Origin: Lysobacteraceae bacterium
GTDB lineage: Bacteria; Pseudomonadota; Gammaproteobacteria; Xanthomonadales; Rhodanobacteraceae
Assembly (NCBI GenBank): GCA_021372495.1
Contig: JAJFUF010000010.1
Coordinates: forward strand, 62,001 to 126,000
Direction: 5' to 3'
DNA length: 64,000 nt
Below, piece after piece: positions 32,454-44,635 of this stretch. Numbering within the stretch: the stretch's first letter is position 1; each line of letters opens with the position of its first letter. The notes under the pieces are model-generated. The model was not told the DNA's origin and did no database searches. It saw only the letters and a list, made by a program, of their open reading frames with translations. Position numbers and translations under genes: made by a program.

Positions 32454-35009
32454 ATGCCGTTGAGCGGAACCGCGTTCCCGCTGGAAGTGCGCCCGACCCT
32501 GCCGCCCGAGCTGGCGCGGCTGGACGAACTCGCGGGAAACCTGCTGTACAGCTGGGACCGCCGCGTGCGCCGGCTGTTCTACCAGCTCGATCCGCAGTTG
32601 TGGGAGCGCTGCAGCCACAACCCCAAGCTGTTCCTGCGCCGCGTCGACCAGGCGCGCCTGCAGGCGTGCGCGCACGATTCCGACTTCCTGAAGGACTACC
32701 GGGAGGTGCTGATCCGCTGCGACGCCTACCGCGAGCCGCAGGCGCCCGCGCCCGGCCTGGGCGCGGAAGCCGCGCACGAGCACATCGCCTATTTCTGCAT
32801 GGAATACGGCGTGCACGAGAGCCTGCACCTGTATTCGGGCGGGCTCGGCATCCTGGCCGGCGACTTCTGCAAGGCCGCCAGCGACGCGGGCGTGGCGTTC
32901 ACCGCGGTCGGGCTGATGTACCGCGTGGGCTACTTCGTGCAGACCATCGGCCGCGACGGCCGCCAGGAAACCCACCTCCACCCGACGGACCCGTCCGAGC
33001 TGCCGGTAGCGCCGGCGCTGGACGCGGCCGGACAGCCCGTGCGCGTGTCCGTGCCGCTGGGCGGACGCGAAGTCCATGCCTGCGTGTGGCAGGCGGTGAT
33101 CGGCCGGGTGCGCCTGCTGCTGCTGGACACGGACGTCGCGGAAAACGCGCCGGCCGACCGCGCGATCACGTTCCAGCTCTATGGCGGCGACCGCGACACC
33201 CGCATCGCGCAGGAGCTGGTGCTCGGCATCGGCGGCGTACGCGCGCTGCGCGCGCTCGGCGTGTGGCCGACGGTGTGGCACCTCAACGAGGGGCATCCCG
33301 CCTTCATGGTCCTCGAACTGTGCCGCGAGGCGGTGGCGACCGGGCTCGACTTTGCCGCCGCGCTGGAACTGGTCGCCGCATCGGTGGTGTTCACCACGCA
33401 CACGCCGGTCGCCGCCGGCCACGACCGCTTCGCGCACGCCCTGGCCGCGCACTACCTGGCCCCGATGGCGGGACAGCTCGGCATCGGCATCGAGCAATTG
33501 CTGGCGCTGGGCGCGTCGTCGCCGCACACGGACGAATTCGACGTCACCACGCTGGCCCTGCGCGGCTCGCGCCACCACAACGGCGTCAGCCGCGTGCACC
33601 GCGACGTCGCCGCCCGCATGTTCGCCCACATCTGGCCGCAGCTCGATCCCGCCGAACTGCCGCTGGTGCACGTCACCAACGGCATCCACGTGCCGACGTT
33701 CCTCGCCCGCGAGTGGAGCGACCTGTTCGACGAACAGCACCCCGACTGGCGCTCGAAGCTGCGCGACAAGGGCTACTGGGCGCGCACGGTCGATTCGATC
33801 CCGAGCCACCGCTTCTGGGGCCTGCGCCAGTCGCTCAAGTGCGACATGCTCGAGTACGTCGCCTGCGTGCTGGAGCGGCAGTACCGGCGCGCGCTGTACA
33901 GCCGCTCCCGCATCGACCTGATGCGGCGCATGCTCTCCGCCGACCACAGCACGGCCCTGGTGATCGGCTTCGCGCGCCGCATCACCGCCTACAAGCGGCC
34001 GCTGCTGATCTTCCGCGACCTGCAGCGGCTGGGCCGGCTGCTGACCGATCCGCAGCGCCCGGTGGTGCTGGTGTGCGCCGGCAAGGCGCACCCACACGAC
34101 GGCGAAGGCCAGGCCATCATCCACACGATCAACGCGCTGGCCGGCGAACCGCCGCTGCTGGGCTCGGTGTTCTTCGTCGAGGGCTACGACATCGCGCTGG
34201 CGCGCAGGCTGGTTTCCGGCGTCGACGTCTGGCTGAACACGCCCAGTTTCCCGCAGGAAGCCTGCGGCACGTCCGGCCAGAAGGCGGCGATCAACGGCGC
34301 GCTGAACCTGAGCGTGCTGGACGGCTGGTGGGCGGAGGGCTACGACGGCGCCAACGGCTGGGCGATCACGCCGCGCATGGACGACGTCACGCCGGACCGG
34401 CGCGACGCGCTGGAGGCGGAAGAGCTGCTCAGCCTGCTCGAGAGCGAGATCGTCCCGCTGTACCACCGCCGCAACGCCGCCGGCCTGCCGGAAGACTGGG
34501 TGGCACGCGCCAAGGCGTCGATGAAGAGCACGCTGCCGCGCTTCAACACCGACCGCATGCTCGCCGACTACCTCGACCGGCTGTACCTGCCGAGCAGCCG
34601 CCATCGGCGCATGCTCGAGGCCGACGGCGGCGACGCCGCGGCGTCGCTCGCCGCCTGGCGGGCGCGCGTCGGGGCATGCTGGGAGAAAGTCGCGCTGCGC
34701 TGGGCGGCGACAGCGCCGGTCCACGTCGCCACCGGCGCGGCGGTGACGCTGCGGGTGCGCGCCCAGCTCGGCGGATTGACCGCGCGGGACGTCGCCGTGG
34801 AATGCGTGCTCGAGCGCGACGACGCCCCGCCGCAGCAGCCGCCGTTGACCTACGCGTTCGCGCCGGAACCGGGAAGCGGCGACGAGCAGGCGTTCACGCT
34901 CGACTTCACGCCGCCGCTGGGCGGCCTGCTGCGCTACCGCATCCGCATGTATCCGACCCACCCGGCGCTGGCGCATCCGCTCGAGACCGGCCGCATGGTC
35001 TGGCTGTGA
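32454..35009 (+). CDS. glgP: Alpha-glucan (glycogen) phosphorylase, DUF3417 type
   Basis: An 851-residue GT35 phosphorylase that releases glucose 1-phosphate from glycogen. It starts with the DUF3417 N-terminal domain ([23 protein letters not shown]) found in the short Thermotoga/actinobacterial-type enzymes. [26 protein letters not shown] near residue 105 and NEGHPAFM near residue 280 are typical. The PLP-binding region reads [19 protein letters not shown] near residue 605, with the Schiff-base lysine. The C-terminal 130 residues form a beta-rich extension. It follows dodecin and faces malQ convergently. Phosphorolysis saves one ATP per glucose, in keeping with low-energy conditions. Confidence 0.93.
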   Translation: MPLSGTAFPLEVRPTLPPELARLDELAGNLLYSWDRRVRRLFYQLDPQLWERCSHNPKLFLRRVDQARLQACAHDSDFLKDYREVLIRCDAYREPQAPAPGLGAEAAHEHIAYFCMEYGVHESLHLYSGGLGILAGDFCKAASDAGVAFTAVGLMYRVGYFVQTIGRDGRQETHLHPTDPSELPVAPALDAAGQPVRVSVPLGGREVHACVWQAVIGRVRLLLLDTDVAENAPADRAITFQLYGGDRDTRIAQELVLGIGGVRALRALGVWPTVWHLNEGHPAFMVLELCREAVATGLDFAAALELVAASVVFTTHTPVAAGHDRFAHALAAHYLAPMAGQLGIGIEQLLALGASSPHTDEFDVTTLALRGSRHHNGVSRVHRDVAARMFAHIWPQLDPAELPLVHVTNGIHVPTFLAREWSDLFDEQHPDWRSKLRDKGYWARTVDSIPSHRFWGLRQSLKCDMLEYVACVLERQYRRALYSRSRIDLMRRMLSADHSTALVIGFARRITAYKRPLLIFRDLQRLGRLLTDPQRPVVLVCAGKAHPHDGEGQAIIHTINALAGEPPLLGSVFFVEGYDIALARRLVSGVDVWLNTPSFPQEACGTSGQKAAINGALNLSVLDGWWAEGYDGANGWAITPRMDDVTPDRRDALEAEELLSLLESEIVPLYHRRNAAGLPEDWVARAKASMKSTLPRFNTDRMLADYLDRLYLPSSRHRRMLEADGGDAAASLAAWRARVGACWEKVALRWAATAPVHVATGAAVTLRVRAQLGGLTARDVAVECVLERDDAPPQQPPLTYAFAPEPGSGDEQAFTLDFTPPLGGLLRYRIRMYPTHPALAHPLETGRMVWL

Positions 35010-35019
35010 GCGTGCGCCG

Positions 35020-36489
35020 TCATGCGCAGCGCTCGCCGGCGCGCAGCGCGGCGCGCATGCGCGCGGCCAGCGCGGGCGTCAGCAGCGGCGCGCGCAGCCG
35101 CCAGCGCCAGTTGCGCCCGACCGTGCCCGGGATGTTGAAGCGCGCGTGCGAGTCGAGGCCGAGCAGATCCTGCATCGGCAGCACGGCGAGGCGCGCCTTC
35201 GACGCCAGCACCGCCCGCAGCAGCGGCCACGGCATCGGCTCCGTCCAGGTGCCGAGCGCCGCGCGCACGCGCGCTCGCGCGGCGGCGTCCAGCCCGCGCC
35301 ACCAGCCAAGCGCGGTGTCGTTGTCGTGGGTGCCGGTGCAGGCGACGGTGGCTTCGGCGTAGCGATCGGGCAGATGCGGATTGTGCGGATCGCCGTCGAA
35401 GGCGAACTGCAGCACGCGCGTGCCGGGCATGCGCAGCGCGTCGCGCAGCGCCTCCACCGCCGGGGTGATCGTGCCGAGGTCCTCGGCGACCAGCGCCGGC
35501 GGCTGCGGCAGCGCCTGCAGCCGCAGGAACGGTGCCGCGCCGGGACCGGGACACCAGTCGCCTTCCGCCGCCGAGCGCGCGTGCGCCGGGATCGCCCAGT
35601 AGGCCTCGTAGCCGCGGAAATGGTCGACGCGCAGCAGGTCGAAGCGCTCGGCCTGCACGCGCACGCGCTGCACCCACCAGGCGTAATCCTCCGCCGCCAT
35701 CCGCGCCCAGTCGTAGACCGGCGCGCCCCACCACTGTCCCTGCGGCGCGAACGCGTCCGGCGGCACGCCCGCGGTTTCCAGCGGCGCGCCGCGCGCGTCC
35801 ACGCGGAACAGCCGGCGGTTCGCCCACACGTCGGCGCTGTCGTGGGCCGGGTAGATCGGCAGGTCGCCGAACAGCAGCACGCCGCGGGCGTTGGCCGCGT
35901 GCTTGAAGGTCCGCCACTGCCGATGGAAGACGAACTGCGCGAACGCCTCGCGCTCGACCGCATGCCGCAGCGGCGCCGGCAGCGCGGCGAATGCCGCTTG
36001 CGGACCGTCGCGCCACGGCGCCGGCCATGTCGGCCACGCCGCGCCGCGGTGCAGCCGGCGCAGCACGCGGAACAGCGCGTATGCCGGCAGCCAGTCGGCT
36101 TCGCGCGCGCGGTACGCATCGAACGCCTCGCGTTCGGCCGCGGGCGCGGCCGCGGCGAAGCGCTCGGCGGCGAAGCGCAGGAAATGCCGGCGCGCGCCGT
36201 GGCGGGCGCCCGTCGCGCCGGCGCGCAGCCACGCCTCGCCGCGCAGCGCGCGCGTGCCGATCAGGTGCTCGCCGCCGGCGTACAGCGACAGCGCGCGGTA
36301 CGGCGAGCGGTCCGCGTGCACCGGCCCGACCGGCAGCATCTGCCAGAGCGTGCAGCCGGCCGCGGCGAGGAAGTCCAGCATCGCCTCCGCCGGCGCGCCC
36401 AGCGCGCCGGCGCCGGTCGCACCGGGCAGCGCGGTCGGGTGCAGCAGCACGCCGGCGCGCCGTTCCGCGAGCAGGTCGTCGACGCGCAT
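35020..36489 (-). CDS. malQ: 4-alpha-glucanotransferase (amylomaltase, GH77)
   Basis: A 489-residue GH77 enzyme that moves maltosyl and longer units between alpha-1,4-glucans, making short chains usable by phosphorylase. Seen: [14 protein letters not shown] at the start, [36 protein letters not shown], the nucleophile region [14 protein letters not shown], the acid/base [11 protein letters not shown] and CTGTHDNDT. The C-terminus [14 protein letters not shown] is typical. It starts four bases after the GH57 gene on the same strand, so it is the last gene of a glgC-GH57-malQ unit. Confidence 0.93.
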   Translation of the reverse strand: MRVDDLLAERRAGVLLHPTALPGATGAGALGAPAEAMLDFLAAAGCTLWQMLPVGPVHADRSPYRALSLYAGGEHLIGTRALRGEAWLRAGATGARHGARRHFLRFAAERFAAAAPAAEREAFDAYRAREADWLPAYALFRVLRRLHRGAAWPTWPAPWRDGPQAAFAALPAPLRHAVEREAFAQFVFHRQWRTFKHAANARGVLLFGDLPIYPAHDSADVWANRRLFRVDARGAPLETAGVPPDAFAPQGQWWGAPVYDWARMAAEDYAWWVQRVRVQAERFDLLRVDHFRGYEAYWAIPAHARSAAEGDWCPGPGAAPFLRLQALPQPPALVAEDLGTITPAVEALRDALRMPGTRVLQFAFDGDPHNPHLPDRYAEATVACTGTHDNDTALGWWRGLDAAARARVRAALGTWTEPMPWPLLRAVLASKARLAVLPMQDLLGLDSHARFNIPGTVGRNWRWRLRAPLLTPALAARMRAALRAGERCA

Positions 36490-36493
36490 GGCG

Positions 36494-38158
36494 TCAGCGG
36501 TGCGGCCGCATCGGCGTCGCGTCCGTCACCGCCATGCTGCCGCGGGTGAACGGGTAGCCGAGGTGATCGGGCGCCTCGCACCGCAACGCGCGGTACAGCC
36601 CGGCCAGATGCACGCGGAACAGGCGCTCGAACTCGGCGACCTCGACGCCGGGGTTCCATTCGCCCGGCCACCAGAACCAGTCCGACCCCTCGCACACGCC
36701 GAGCTGGCGTTCGGCGAGGCGCCGGACCTCGGCATCGCAGCGGTCGAACGCGCCCTTCGCTTCGACCAGCAGGTCCCACGCGCGGTTCTTGTCGGCATGG
36801 CCGATCCAGGTGCCGAGATCACCGTGCACCCAACTGCCGGCGACGAGCCGTTCCAGCGGCGGCACCGGCACCGCCGGGTCGCGCATGCAGCGCGCGAATG
36901 TGGTCAGCTCGAGCTGCGGATGCGCGGCGAGGCGGCCGTACAGCTCGACCAGGAAGGCGCGCCCGTTCTCGGGGTAATGCTCCCACGCGTTCTCGCCGTC
37001 CAGCACGATGCCGACCACCCGTCCCGGTCCGGCCGGCTCGGCGGCGATCGCCTCCAGCCGCCGCAGCAGGTCGCCGACCGCGTCCGTCGCGGCCCAGTCC
37101 TTGTAGGTGAAGCCGATCAGGTCGGAGAGCACATCGTCGCGGAAGAAAATCGCCGGTCCGGCGCCGTGCAGGCGGTAGGGCCGGTGCAGCCGATCCGAGC
37201 CAAGCTCGGCCTGCCCCAGGCTGTGCCGCAGCACGGTCAGGCTGGAGGCCGTCCAGGCGAACCCCGCCTCGGCCAGCGCGTCGAGCGAGGCGGCGCTGAG
37301 CGCGCCTTCGGACGGCCAGCAGCCTTCGGCCGGCGCGCCGAACCGGTGCGCGTGCAGCGCCTGCGCCTGGGCGAGCTGCCAGCGCACGCGCTCGGCGCCG
37401 CCGGGATAGCCCGCGGCCAGCGGCAGCGGCATCGCGGCGTTCGCCTCGCGCGCGCTGGCGAAGTCCAGCAGCAGCGGCAGGATCGGATGCGCGTACGGGC
37501 TGGTGGAAAGCTCCACGCGCGACTGCTCCGCCAGCGTGCGGTAGCGCCGCGGCAGGTCGGCGAGCACGTCGCGGATCAGTTCGAGCAGCACGCTGCGGTC
37601 GTGGCGGCTGAAACGCCGCGCTTTCTCGACCAACGCCGCGGCGCGCCGGTCGGCGCGCACCGACTCGCCGAGCCAGGCGAGGTTGTGCCAGACCAGCAGG
37701 TCGAACACGAACGCGTCGTCGAGATAGGCGAAGCCGCCGGCATGCTCGAGCGCGATTTCGGCGATGCCGGCGAGCTGCCGGTACGGCGTGAAGCGCTCGA
37801 TCATGTGCCGGCGGTTGGCGCGCAGGCAGGCGCGCACGACGGTGCGGCGGCGCTCGTCGTCCAGCGCCAGCACCGGTTGCGCCAGCGTATCCAGCAGCAG
37901 GCCGCCGATCGGGCGGCCTTCGCGCAGGCAGGCGTCGATGCGCTGCGCGTAGTCCTCGATCTGGTCGAGCAGCACCGGGGTGAAGTTGAAGGTCGCGCAG
38001 GCGCCCGGCGCGTTCTCGAGGTGCGCCGCCATGTCGGCGTAATCCTTCAGCGCGTGCAGGTAGACCCACGGCGCCATGAACTGGCCGGTCTGCGCATCGC
38101 GGTAGTCGGGCTGGTGCATGTGCCAGCCCAGCACCACGCGGAGCCGTTCATCCGCCAT
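36494..38158 (-). CDS. GH57-family glycoside hydrolase (alpha-amylase/glucan-modifying enzyme)
   Basis: A 554-residue GH57 protein beginning RVVLGWHMHQPDYRDAQTG, the conserved first strand of the family. The catalytic nucleophile lies in GCWPSEGALS near residue 275 and the acid/base aspartate in VLDGENAWEHY near residue 390. Substrate-contact motifs ATFNFTPVLLDQI and WFWWPGEWNP are present. GH57 enzymes act on alpha-glucans, either hydrolysing alpha-1,4 bonds or making alpha-1,6 branches; the length and motifs fit the amylase/amylopullulanase-like group better than the branching type. Start ATG 38158 overlaps the end of glgC by 11 nt, so they are co-translated. Confidence 0.88.
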   Translation of the reverse strand: MADERLRVVLGWHMHQPDYRDAQTGQFMAPWVYLHALKDYADMAAHLENAPGACATFNFTPVLLDQIEDYAQRIDACLREGRPIGGLLLDTLAQPVLALDDERRRTVVRACLRANRRHMIERFTPYRQLAGIAEIALEHAGGFAYLDDAFVFDLLVWHNLAWLGESVRADRRAAALVEKARRFSRHDRSVLLELIRDVLADLPRRYRTLAEQSRVELSTSPYAHPILPLLLDFASAREANAAMPLPLAAGYPGGAERVRWQLAQAQALHAHRFGAPAEGCWPSEGALSAASLDALAEAGFAWTASSLTVLRHSLGQAELGSDRLHRPYRLHGAGPAIFFRDDVLSDLIGFTYKDWAATDAVGDLLRRLEAIAAEPAGPGRVVGIVLDGENAWEHYPENGRAFLVELYGRLAAHPQLELTTFARCMRDPAVPVPPLERLVAGSWVHGDLGTWIGHADKNRAWDLLVEAKGAFDRCDAEVRRLAERQLGVCEGSDWFWWPGEWNPGVEVAEFERLFRVHLAGLYRALRCEAPDHLGYPFTRGSMAVTDATPMRPHR

Positions 38159-39410
38159 CGCACTGCTCCGCGAGCATGCCGGGCGTGACCACCGCCACGC
38201 CGCCCGCGCTGACTTCGTAACGCGCCTGGTCCGCCGCGTCGTAGCCGATCGTGGCATGGTCGGGCAGCACGCAGTGGGCGTCGAGGATCGCCCGCCGCAC
38301 GCGGCAGTGCTTGCCGACGTGCACGCCCGGCAACAGGATCGAGTCCTCGACCAGCGAGCCCTCGTCGACGAACACCGAGGAGAACAGCATCGAGTGCCGC
38401 ACGGTGGCGCCGGACACCACGCAGCCGCCCGCCACCATCGACGAGATCGCCACGCCGCAGCGGCCCGGCTCGTCCAGCACGAACTTCGCCGGCGGCGTCT
38501 GTTCCTGCAGGGTCCAGATCGGCCAGTCGCGGTCGTACAGGTTCAGCTCGGGGACGACGTCGAGCAGTTCGAGGTTGGCGCGCCAGTAGGAATCGACGTC
38601 GCCAACGTCGCGCCAGTACGCCGGCCTGCCGGTGGCCGGATCGTGGAACGGATAGCCGTACACCGCGCAGTCGCGCAGCGCGCGCGGCACGATGTCGTGG
38701 CCGAAGTCGTGGCTGGATTCCGCATCTTCCGCGTCCGCGGCGAGGCGCTGCAGCAGGAACGCCGCGTTGAACACGTAGATGCCCATCGAGGCCAGCGCCA
38801 GCCCGGGCGCGTCCGGCATCGGCGCGGGATGCGTGGGCTTCTCGACGAACTCCAGCACGCGGCCGCCGGCGTCGACCTGCATCACGCCGAACGCGTGCGC
38901 CTGCTCCAGCGGCACCGGAATGCAGCCGACCGTGATGTCGGCGCCGCGGCTGACGTGGAAACCGAGCAGCGCGCCGTAGTCCATCTTGTACACGTGGTCG
39001 CCGCCGAGGATCAGCACGAAACGCGGATCGTGGCCGCGGATGATGTCGGTGTTCTGGCGCACCGCGTCGGCGGTGCCCGCGTACCACGCCTCGCCGACGC
39101 GCTGCTGCGCCGGCAGCAGCTCGACGTATTCGCCGAACTCGGCGCGGAACGAGTTCCAGCCCTGCTGGATGTGCTGGATCAGCGAATGCGCCTTGTACTG
39201 GGTCAGCACGCCGATGCGGCGGATGCCGGAGTTGATGCAGTTCGACAGCGCGAAATCGACGATGCGGAAGCGCCCGCCGAACGGCACCGCCGGCTTGACC
39301 CGGTTCATGGTCAGCGCACCCAGCCGCGTGCCCTTGCCGCCGGCCAGCACCAGCGCCAGTGTGTCGCGCACGATCAGGCTGACGAAGCGTTGCGAAGGCT
39401 GCACCGCCAT
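38148..39410 (-). CDS. glgC: Glucose-1-phosphate adenylyltransferase
   Basis: A 420-residue ADP-glucose pyrophosphorylase, the committed step of glycogen synthesis. The nucleotide-binding LALVLAGGKGTRLGALTMNRVKPAVPFGG lies near residue 15, GTADAVRQN near 108, the substrate site LGGDHVYKMDY near 138 and VEKPTHP near 185. A left-handed beta-helix domain fills the C-terminal third. ATG 39410 is chosen because upstream codons of the open frame run through the FNR-like box. First gene of a three-gene minus-strand unit, divergent from glgB-glgA. Confidence 0.94.
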   Translation of the reverse strand: MAVQPSQRFVSLIVRDTLALVLAGGKGTRLGALTMNRVKPAVPFGGRFRIVDFALSNCINSGIRRIGVLTQYKAHSLIQHIQQGWNSFRAEFGEYVELLPAQQRVGEAWYAGTADAVRQNTDIIRGHDPRFVLILGGDHVYKMDYGALLGFHVSRGADITVGCIPVPLEQAHAFGVMQVDAGGRVLEFVEKPTHPAPMPDAPGLALASMGIYVFNAAFLLQRLAADAEDAESSHDFGHDIVPRALRDCAVYGYPFHDPATGRPAYWRDVGDVDSYWRANLELLDVVPELNLYDRDWPIWTLQEQTPPAKFVLDEPGRCGVAISSMVAGGCVVSGATVRHSMLFSSVFVDEGSLVEDSILLPGVHVGKHCRVRRAILDAHCVLPDHATIGYDAADQARYEVSAGGVAVVTPGMLAEQCDGG

Positions 39411-39468
39411 GGCGGCTCCCGCGTGGCGACCCTGCTTCCATTGGAGCCCGGGCACCGGGCGGCGCAGG

Positions 39469-39511
39469 TTGATGCAGATCAGAATGGCGTGCCGAACGCG
39501 CCGCCTAAGCT
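39469..39511 (+). promoter_or_regulatory. FNR-type box between glgC and glgB
   Basis: TTGATGCAGATCAG (39469-39482) matches the box except for the last base. Rightward, TAAGCT (39506-39511) lies 33 nt away, a likely glgB -10. Leftward I see only a poor element. One box may serve both glycogen-synthesis units. Confidence 0.65.
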
Positions 39512-39550
39512 GGCGTCGATCCGCACCGAATCGCCCCGAACCGCCGCGCC

Positions 39551-41737
39551 ATGCCCGGGCCCACGCTTCCGCCATCGGTCGTCCCCATGCTGAGCGCGCT
39601 GATCGGCGGCCGCCACCACGCGCCGCACCACTGCCTCGGCCTGCGCCGCGAAGACGGCCATGCGCTGCTGCGCGCCTGGCTGCCCGGCGCGCGCACCGCC
39701 TTCGTCGAACCCGGCGCGCACCGCATGCGCCGCATCGACGCGCACGGCCTGTTCGAATGGGACATCGCCGGCGAGGAACTGCCCGGCGACTACCGCCTGC
39801 GCTGGATCGGCCCGCGCGGCGACGAGCACAGCGCGCGCGATCCCTACGCGTTCGCGCCGGAGCTCGACCGCGACGAGCTGGACCGCTTCAACGCCGGCGT
39901 GCACCGTCGCGCCTGGCGCCTGCTCGGCGCGCACGTGCTGGAGCGCCGCGGCGTCGCCGGCACGCGCTTCGCGGTGTGGGCGCCGAACGCCGAGCGCGTC
40001 AGCGTGGTCGGCGACTTCAACGGCTGGAACGGCCGGCGCCACCCGATGACCGCGCGCGGCAGCAGCGGCGTGTGGGAGCTGTTCGTGCCCGACGTCGCGC
40101 CCGGCACGCTGTACAAGTTCGAGGTGCGCCACCGCGACTCCGGCCAGGTGCTGCTGAAGACCGATCCCTACGGCCGCGCGTTCGAGCAGCGCCCGGGCAC
40201 CGCCGCGCGCGTGGTCGCCCCTTCGGGCTACCGCTGGCGCGACGCCGCGTGGATGGCCTGCCGGCCGGACTGGGCGCACGCGCCGATGGCCGTCTACGAA
40301 ATGCACCTGGGCTCGTGGCGGCGCGGCGAGGACGGCGGTTTCCTCGGCTACGCCGAGATCGCCGAGGCGCTGGTCCGCCACCTGGCCGGCAGCGGCTTCA
40401 CCCACGTCGAGCTGCTGCCGGTGACCGAGCACCCGCTCGACGATTCCTGGGGCTACCAGAGCACCGGCTTCTTCGCGCCGACCAGCCGGCACGGCACGCC
40501 GGACGCGTTCCGCGCCTTCGTCGACACGCTGCACGGCCACGGGCTCGGCGTGATCCTCGACTGGGTGCCGGGCCACTTCCCGCGCGACGACTGGGCGCTG
40601 GCGCAGTTCGACGGCACCGCGCTGTACGAACACGCCGACCCGCAGCGCGCGGCGACCCCGCACTGGGGCTCGCTGAAGTTCAACCTGGCGCGCCACGAGG
40701 TGCGCAGCTTCCTGATCTCCAGCGCGCTGTACTGGCTGCAGGAATTCCACCTCGACGGGCTGCGCGTCGATGCGGTCGCCTCGATGCTCTACCTCGACTA
40801 CGGCCGCGAGGCCGGCGGCTGGATCCCCAACGCGCACGGCGGTCACGAGGATCTCGACGCGGTGGCGTTCCTGCGCGACCTCAACGCGGCGGTGCAGGAA
40901 GAATGCCCGCGCGCGGCGGTGGTCGCCGAGGAATCCTCCGCCTGGCCGGGCGTGACGCGACCGGCGTGGCTGGGCGGCCTCGGCTTCACGATGAAGTGGA
41001 ACATGGGCTGGATGCACGACACGCTGGCCTACTTCGCGCACGACCCGGTGCACCGTCGCTACCACCACGACCAGCTCACCTTCAGCCGCATGTACGCGTT
41101 CGAGGAGAACTTCGTGCTGCCGCTGTCGCACGACGAGGTCGTGCACTGCAAGGGCTCGCTGCTGGGCAAGATGCCCGGCGACCGCTGGCAGCGCTTTGCC
41201 AACCTGCGCCTGCTGCTCGCCTACCTGTTCACCTGGCCGGGCAAGAAGCTGCTGTTCATGGGCCAGGAGCACGCCGCCTCCAGCGAATGGGATTTCGCCC
41301 GCGCGCTGGACTGGGCCGAGGCGGCCGCGCCGGAACACGCCGGCATCCGCCGCCTGGTCGACGATCTCTCCCGCCTGTACCGCGAGCGCCCTGCCCTGCA
41401 TCGCCACGATTTCGACGACGCCGGCTTCGAGTGGATCGACTGCCACGACGCGCTGCAGTCGGTGGTCGGCTACCTGCGTCGCGGCGACGGGCAAACGGTC
41501 GCAGTCGCGCTCAACTTCACCCCGGTACCGCGCCACGGCTACCGCATCGGCCTGCCCGCGGGCGGCCGCTACCGCGAGCTGCTGAACACCGACTCGCGCC
41601 ACTACGGCGGCGGCGACGTCGGCAACGGCGGCGCGGTCGAAGCCACGCCGGACGCGTGGATGGGCCGCGCATGGTCGGCATCGCTGACCCTGCCGCCGCT
41701 CGCGGCGCTGCTGCTGGCGCCGGAGGCGCGGGCCTGA
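39551..41737 (+). CDS. glgB: 1,4-alpha-glucan branching enzyme (GH13)
   Basis: The 728-residue enzyme introduces alpha-1,6 branches into glycogen. It has two N-terminal beta domains, the second a CBM48 with [25 protein letters not shown] near residue 135, then the GH13 barrel: [29 protein letters not shown], the nucleophile region [18 protein letters not shown] (about 400), acid/base [12 protein letters not shown] (about 460) and [15 protein letters not shown]. It overlaps no neighbour and is followed after five bases by glgA. Confidence 0.94.
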   Translation: MPGPTLPPSVVPMLSALIGGRHHAPHHCLGLRREDGHALLRAWLPGARTAFVEPGAHRMRRIDAHGLFEWDIAGEELPGDYRLRWIGPRGDEHSARDPYAFAPELDRDELDRFNAGVHRRAWRLLGAHVLERRGVAGTRFAVWAPNAERVSVVGDFNGWNGRRHPMTARGSSGVWELFVPDVAPGTLYKFEVRHRDSGQVLLKTDPYGRAFEQRPGTAARVVAPSGYRWRDAAWMACRPDWAHAPMAVYEMHLGSWRRGEDGGFLGYAEIAEALVRHLAGSGFTHVELLPVTEHPLDDSWGYQSTGFFAPTSRHGTPDAFRAFVDTLHGHGLGVILDWVPGHFPRDDWALAQFDGTALYEHADPQRAATPHWGSLKFNLARHEVRSFLISSALYWLQEFHLDGLRVDAVASMLYLDYGREAGGWIPNAHGGHEDLDAVAFLRDLNAAVQEECPRAAVVAEESSAWPGVTRPAWLGGLGFTMKWNMGWMHDTLAYFAHDPVHRRYHHDQLTFSRMYAFEENFVLPLSHDEVVHCKGSLLGKMPGDRWQRFANLRLLLAYLFTWPGKKLLFMGQEHAASSEWDFARALDWAEAAAPEHAGIRRLVDDLSRLYRERPALHRHDFDDAGFEWIDCHDALQSVVGYLRRGDGQTVAVALNFTPVPRHGYRIGLPAGGRYRELLNTDSRHYGGGDVGNGGAVEATPDAWMGRAWSASLTLPPLAALLLAPEARA

Positions 41738-41742
41738 GCGCG

Positions 41743-43221
<1,479 letters not shown>

Positions 43222-43241
43222 ACGCTGGCGGACGACGCGGC

Positions 43242-43472
43242 TCAGCGCATCCAGTCGGCGCGCAGCTTCATGCACTCGGCGCGCCAGGGGCAGTCCAGCT
43301 TGGCGCAGGTCAGGCGCAGCGGCGTGGCGAAGCAGGCCTGCGTGCCGGCGGCTTCCTGTTCCGTCCAGACCGCCCAGCGCCGCGCCGACGCCGACGCCGG
43401 GCGCGCTCCTTCCACCACGTTCGCGTCCTGGCGCGCGTACAGCGCGTCCGCGTATCCAGGTCTGGTAGTCAT
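43242..43472 (-). CDS. Small four-cysteine protein of unknown function
   Basis: A 76-residue protein that I do not recognise. The C-terminal 30 residues hold four cysteines, C47, C56, C61 and C67 (spacing x8, x4, x5), with PW after the third; the rest is polar and lacks a signal peptide or membrane segment. Four closely spaced cysteines could bind zinc or an iron-sulfur cluster. It starts 15 nt after the CBS-domain gene on the same strand and probably shares its FNR-type promoter. The ribosome site is weak (GAGCGG), so expression should be confirmed. Confidence 0.6.
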   Translation of the reverse strand: MTTRPGYADALYARQDANVVEGARPASASARRWAVWTEQEAAGTQACFATPLRLTCAKLDCPWRAECMKLRADWMR

Positions 43473-43487
43473 CGGTTGCGTATCCGC

Positions 43488-43937
43488 TCAGGTGCGCGCG
43501 ACGGCCTCGAGCTGCGGCTGCACGGCGATCAACTGGGCGATGTCCGCGAGCTGCCGGCTGACGAAGCGCAGCACGTCGTCCAACGCCAGGATGCCGACCA
43601 GCGCACCGTACACGTCGACCACCGGGATGCGCCGCACGCCGGCGTGGCGCATGCGCTCGAGCACGTCGACGTAGCTTTCTTCCAGTTCGGCGCAGACGAC
43701 GCGCTGGGTGATCATGTCGCCGGCGGTGACGATGCCCGGGTCGATCCCCTTGGCCACGATCTCGATCGCCAGGTCGCGGTCGGTGACGACGCCCACGGGC
43801 ATGTTGCGCCCGTTGCGCTCGACCACCACCACCACGTCGCCGACATGGTATTCGCGCATCACTTCGGCGGCCGCACGCGCGGTTTCGTCGCTGTGCACGA
43901 ACACCACTTCGCGGCTGCACAGCTCTCCGACGCGCAT
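43488..43937 (-). CDS. CBS-domain pair protein
   Basis: A 149-residue stand-alone Bateman module: two CBS motifs, residues 3-60 (ARAAAEVMREYHVGDVVVVV ... VGVVTDRDLAIEIV) and 73-130 (SYVDVLERMRHAGVRRIPVV ... LVGILALDDVLRFV). Such proteins bind adenine nucleotides and report energy status, often on a partner protein. ATG 43937 follows GGAGGT. A perfect FNR box with an exactly spaced TAGGGT -10 stands upstream, in the gap shared with the divergent usp gene. Confidence 0.9.
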   Translation of the reverse strand: MRVGELCSREVVFVHSDETARAAAEVMREYHVGDVVVVVERNGRNMPVGVVTDRDLAIEIVAKGIDPGIVTAGDMITQRVVCAELEESYVDVLERMRHAGVRRIPVVDVYGALVGILALDDVLRFVSRQLADIAQLIAVQPQLEAVART

Positions 43938-43990
43938 GACGGCTACCTCCACCGGATGGACCGTGCCGCGTTGCCGCGGCAGCGGAACCC

Positions 43991-44031
43991 ACCCTAGCCG
44001 CGCGCGCCCCGCGCCCATTGATCTGCATCAA
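43991..44031 (-). promoter_or_regulatory. Perfect FNR box with -10 element for the CBS-domain gene
   Basis: TTGATCTGCATCAA (44018-44031) is a perfect site. On the minus strand TAGGGT (43991-43996) is centred 31 nt away, about 55 nt upstream of the start codon. Confidence 0.85.
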
Positions 44032-44077
44032 CAGTGCGGCGCCGGGCGTCGGCGCCTCGACCGCCCGATGCGCGGCG

Positions 44078-44119
44078 TTGATGCCGATCAACCTTGTCGC
44101 GCCCGCGAGCGGTCACGCT
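44078..44119 (+). promoter_or_regulatory. Perfect FNR box for the tandem usp genes
   Basis: TTGATGCCGATCAA (44078-44091) is a perfect site. CACGCT (44114-44119), 32 nt away, is a passable -10. The two boxes in this divergent gap are 60 nt apart centre to centre. Confidence 0.8.
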
Positions 44120-44172
44120 GGCCGCGGATTCGGCCAACGCCGCATCACGCGGCCCAACGAGGGGGAATGACC

Positions 44173-44610
44173 ATGTTCAAGCACATCCTGCTTCCGACCG
44201 ATGGTTCCGAGCTTTCCATGCGCGCCGTGCGGCAAGGCGCCAAGCTGGCCAAGCTGCTCGGCGCGCGCGTGCACGCCTTCCACGCGATCCCGGCGTTCCA
44301 CACCTTCACCTACGTCACCGAACTGCTCGAGGCGACGCGCGAGGAATACAACGCGCAGGCGGTGAGCCGGGCCGAGCGCTACCTGGCCACGGTGCGCGAC
44401 ATCGCCAAGGCCGAGGGCGTGGCCTGCGACAGCAGCCACATCGTCTGCGACGATCCCTACGAGGCGATCGTCGACGAGGCGCAGAAGCGCGGCTGCGACC
44501 TGATCGTGATGGCCTCGCACGGGCGCCGCGGCGCCAAGGCCGTGCTGCTGGGCAGCGAGACGCTGAAAGTGCTGACCCACAGCAAGGTGCCGGTACTGGT
44601 GTACCGCTGA
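44173..44610 (+). CDS. Universal stress protein (UspA family), ATP-binding type
   Basis: A 145-residue single-domain Usp: MFKHILLPTDGSELSMRAVRQG at the start, the nucleotide loop VMASHGRRGAKAVLLGSETLK (matching [G/A]-2x-G-9x-G-S) and the last strand KVPVLVY. Unlike the Usp at 27933 its ATP loop is intact. The ATG follows GAGGGGGAATG-type purine-rich sequence. It is followed after 25 nt by a double-domain Usp, and both likely depend on the upstream perfect FNR box. Confidence 0.93.
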   Translation: MFKHILLPTDGSELSMRAVRQGAKLAKLLGARVHAFHAIPAFHTFTYVTELLEATREEYNAQAVSRAERYLATVRDIAKAEGVACDSSHIVCDDPYEAIVDEAQKRGCDLIVMASHGRRGAKAVLLGSETLKVLTHSKVPVLVYR

Positions 44611-44635
44611 GCCCCATTCAGCCGGAGCCATCGCC

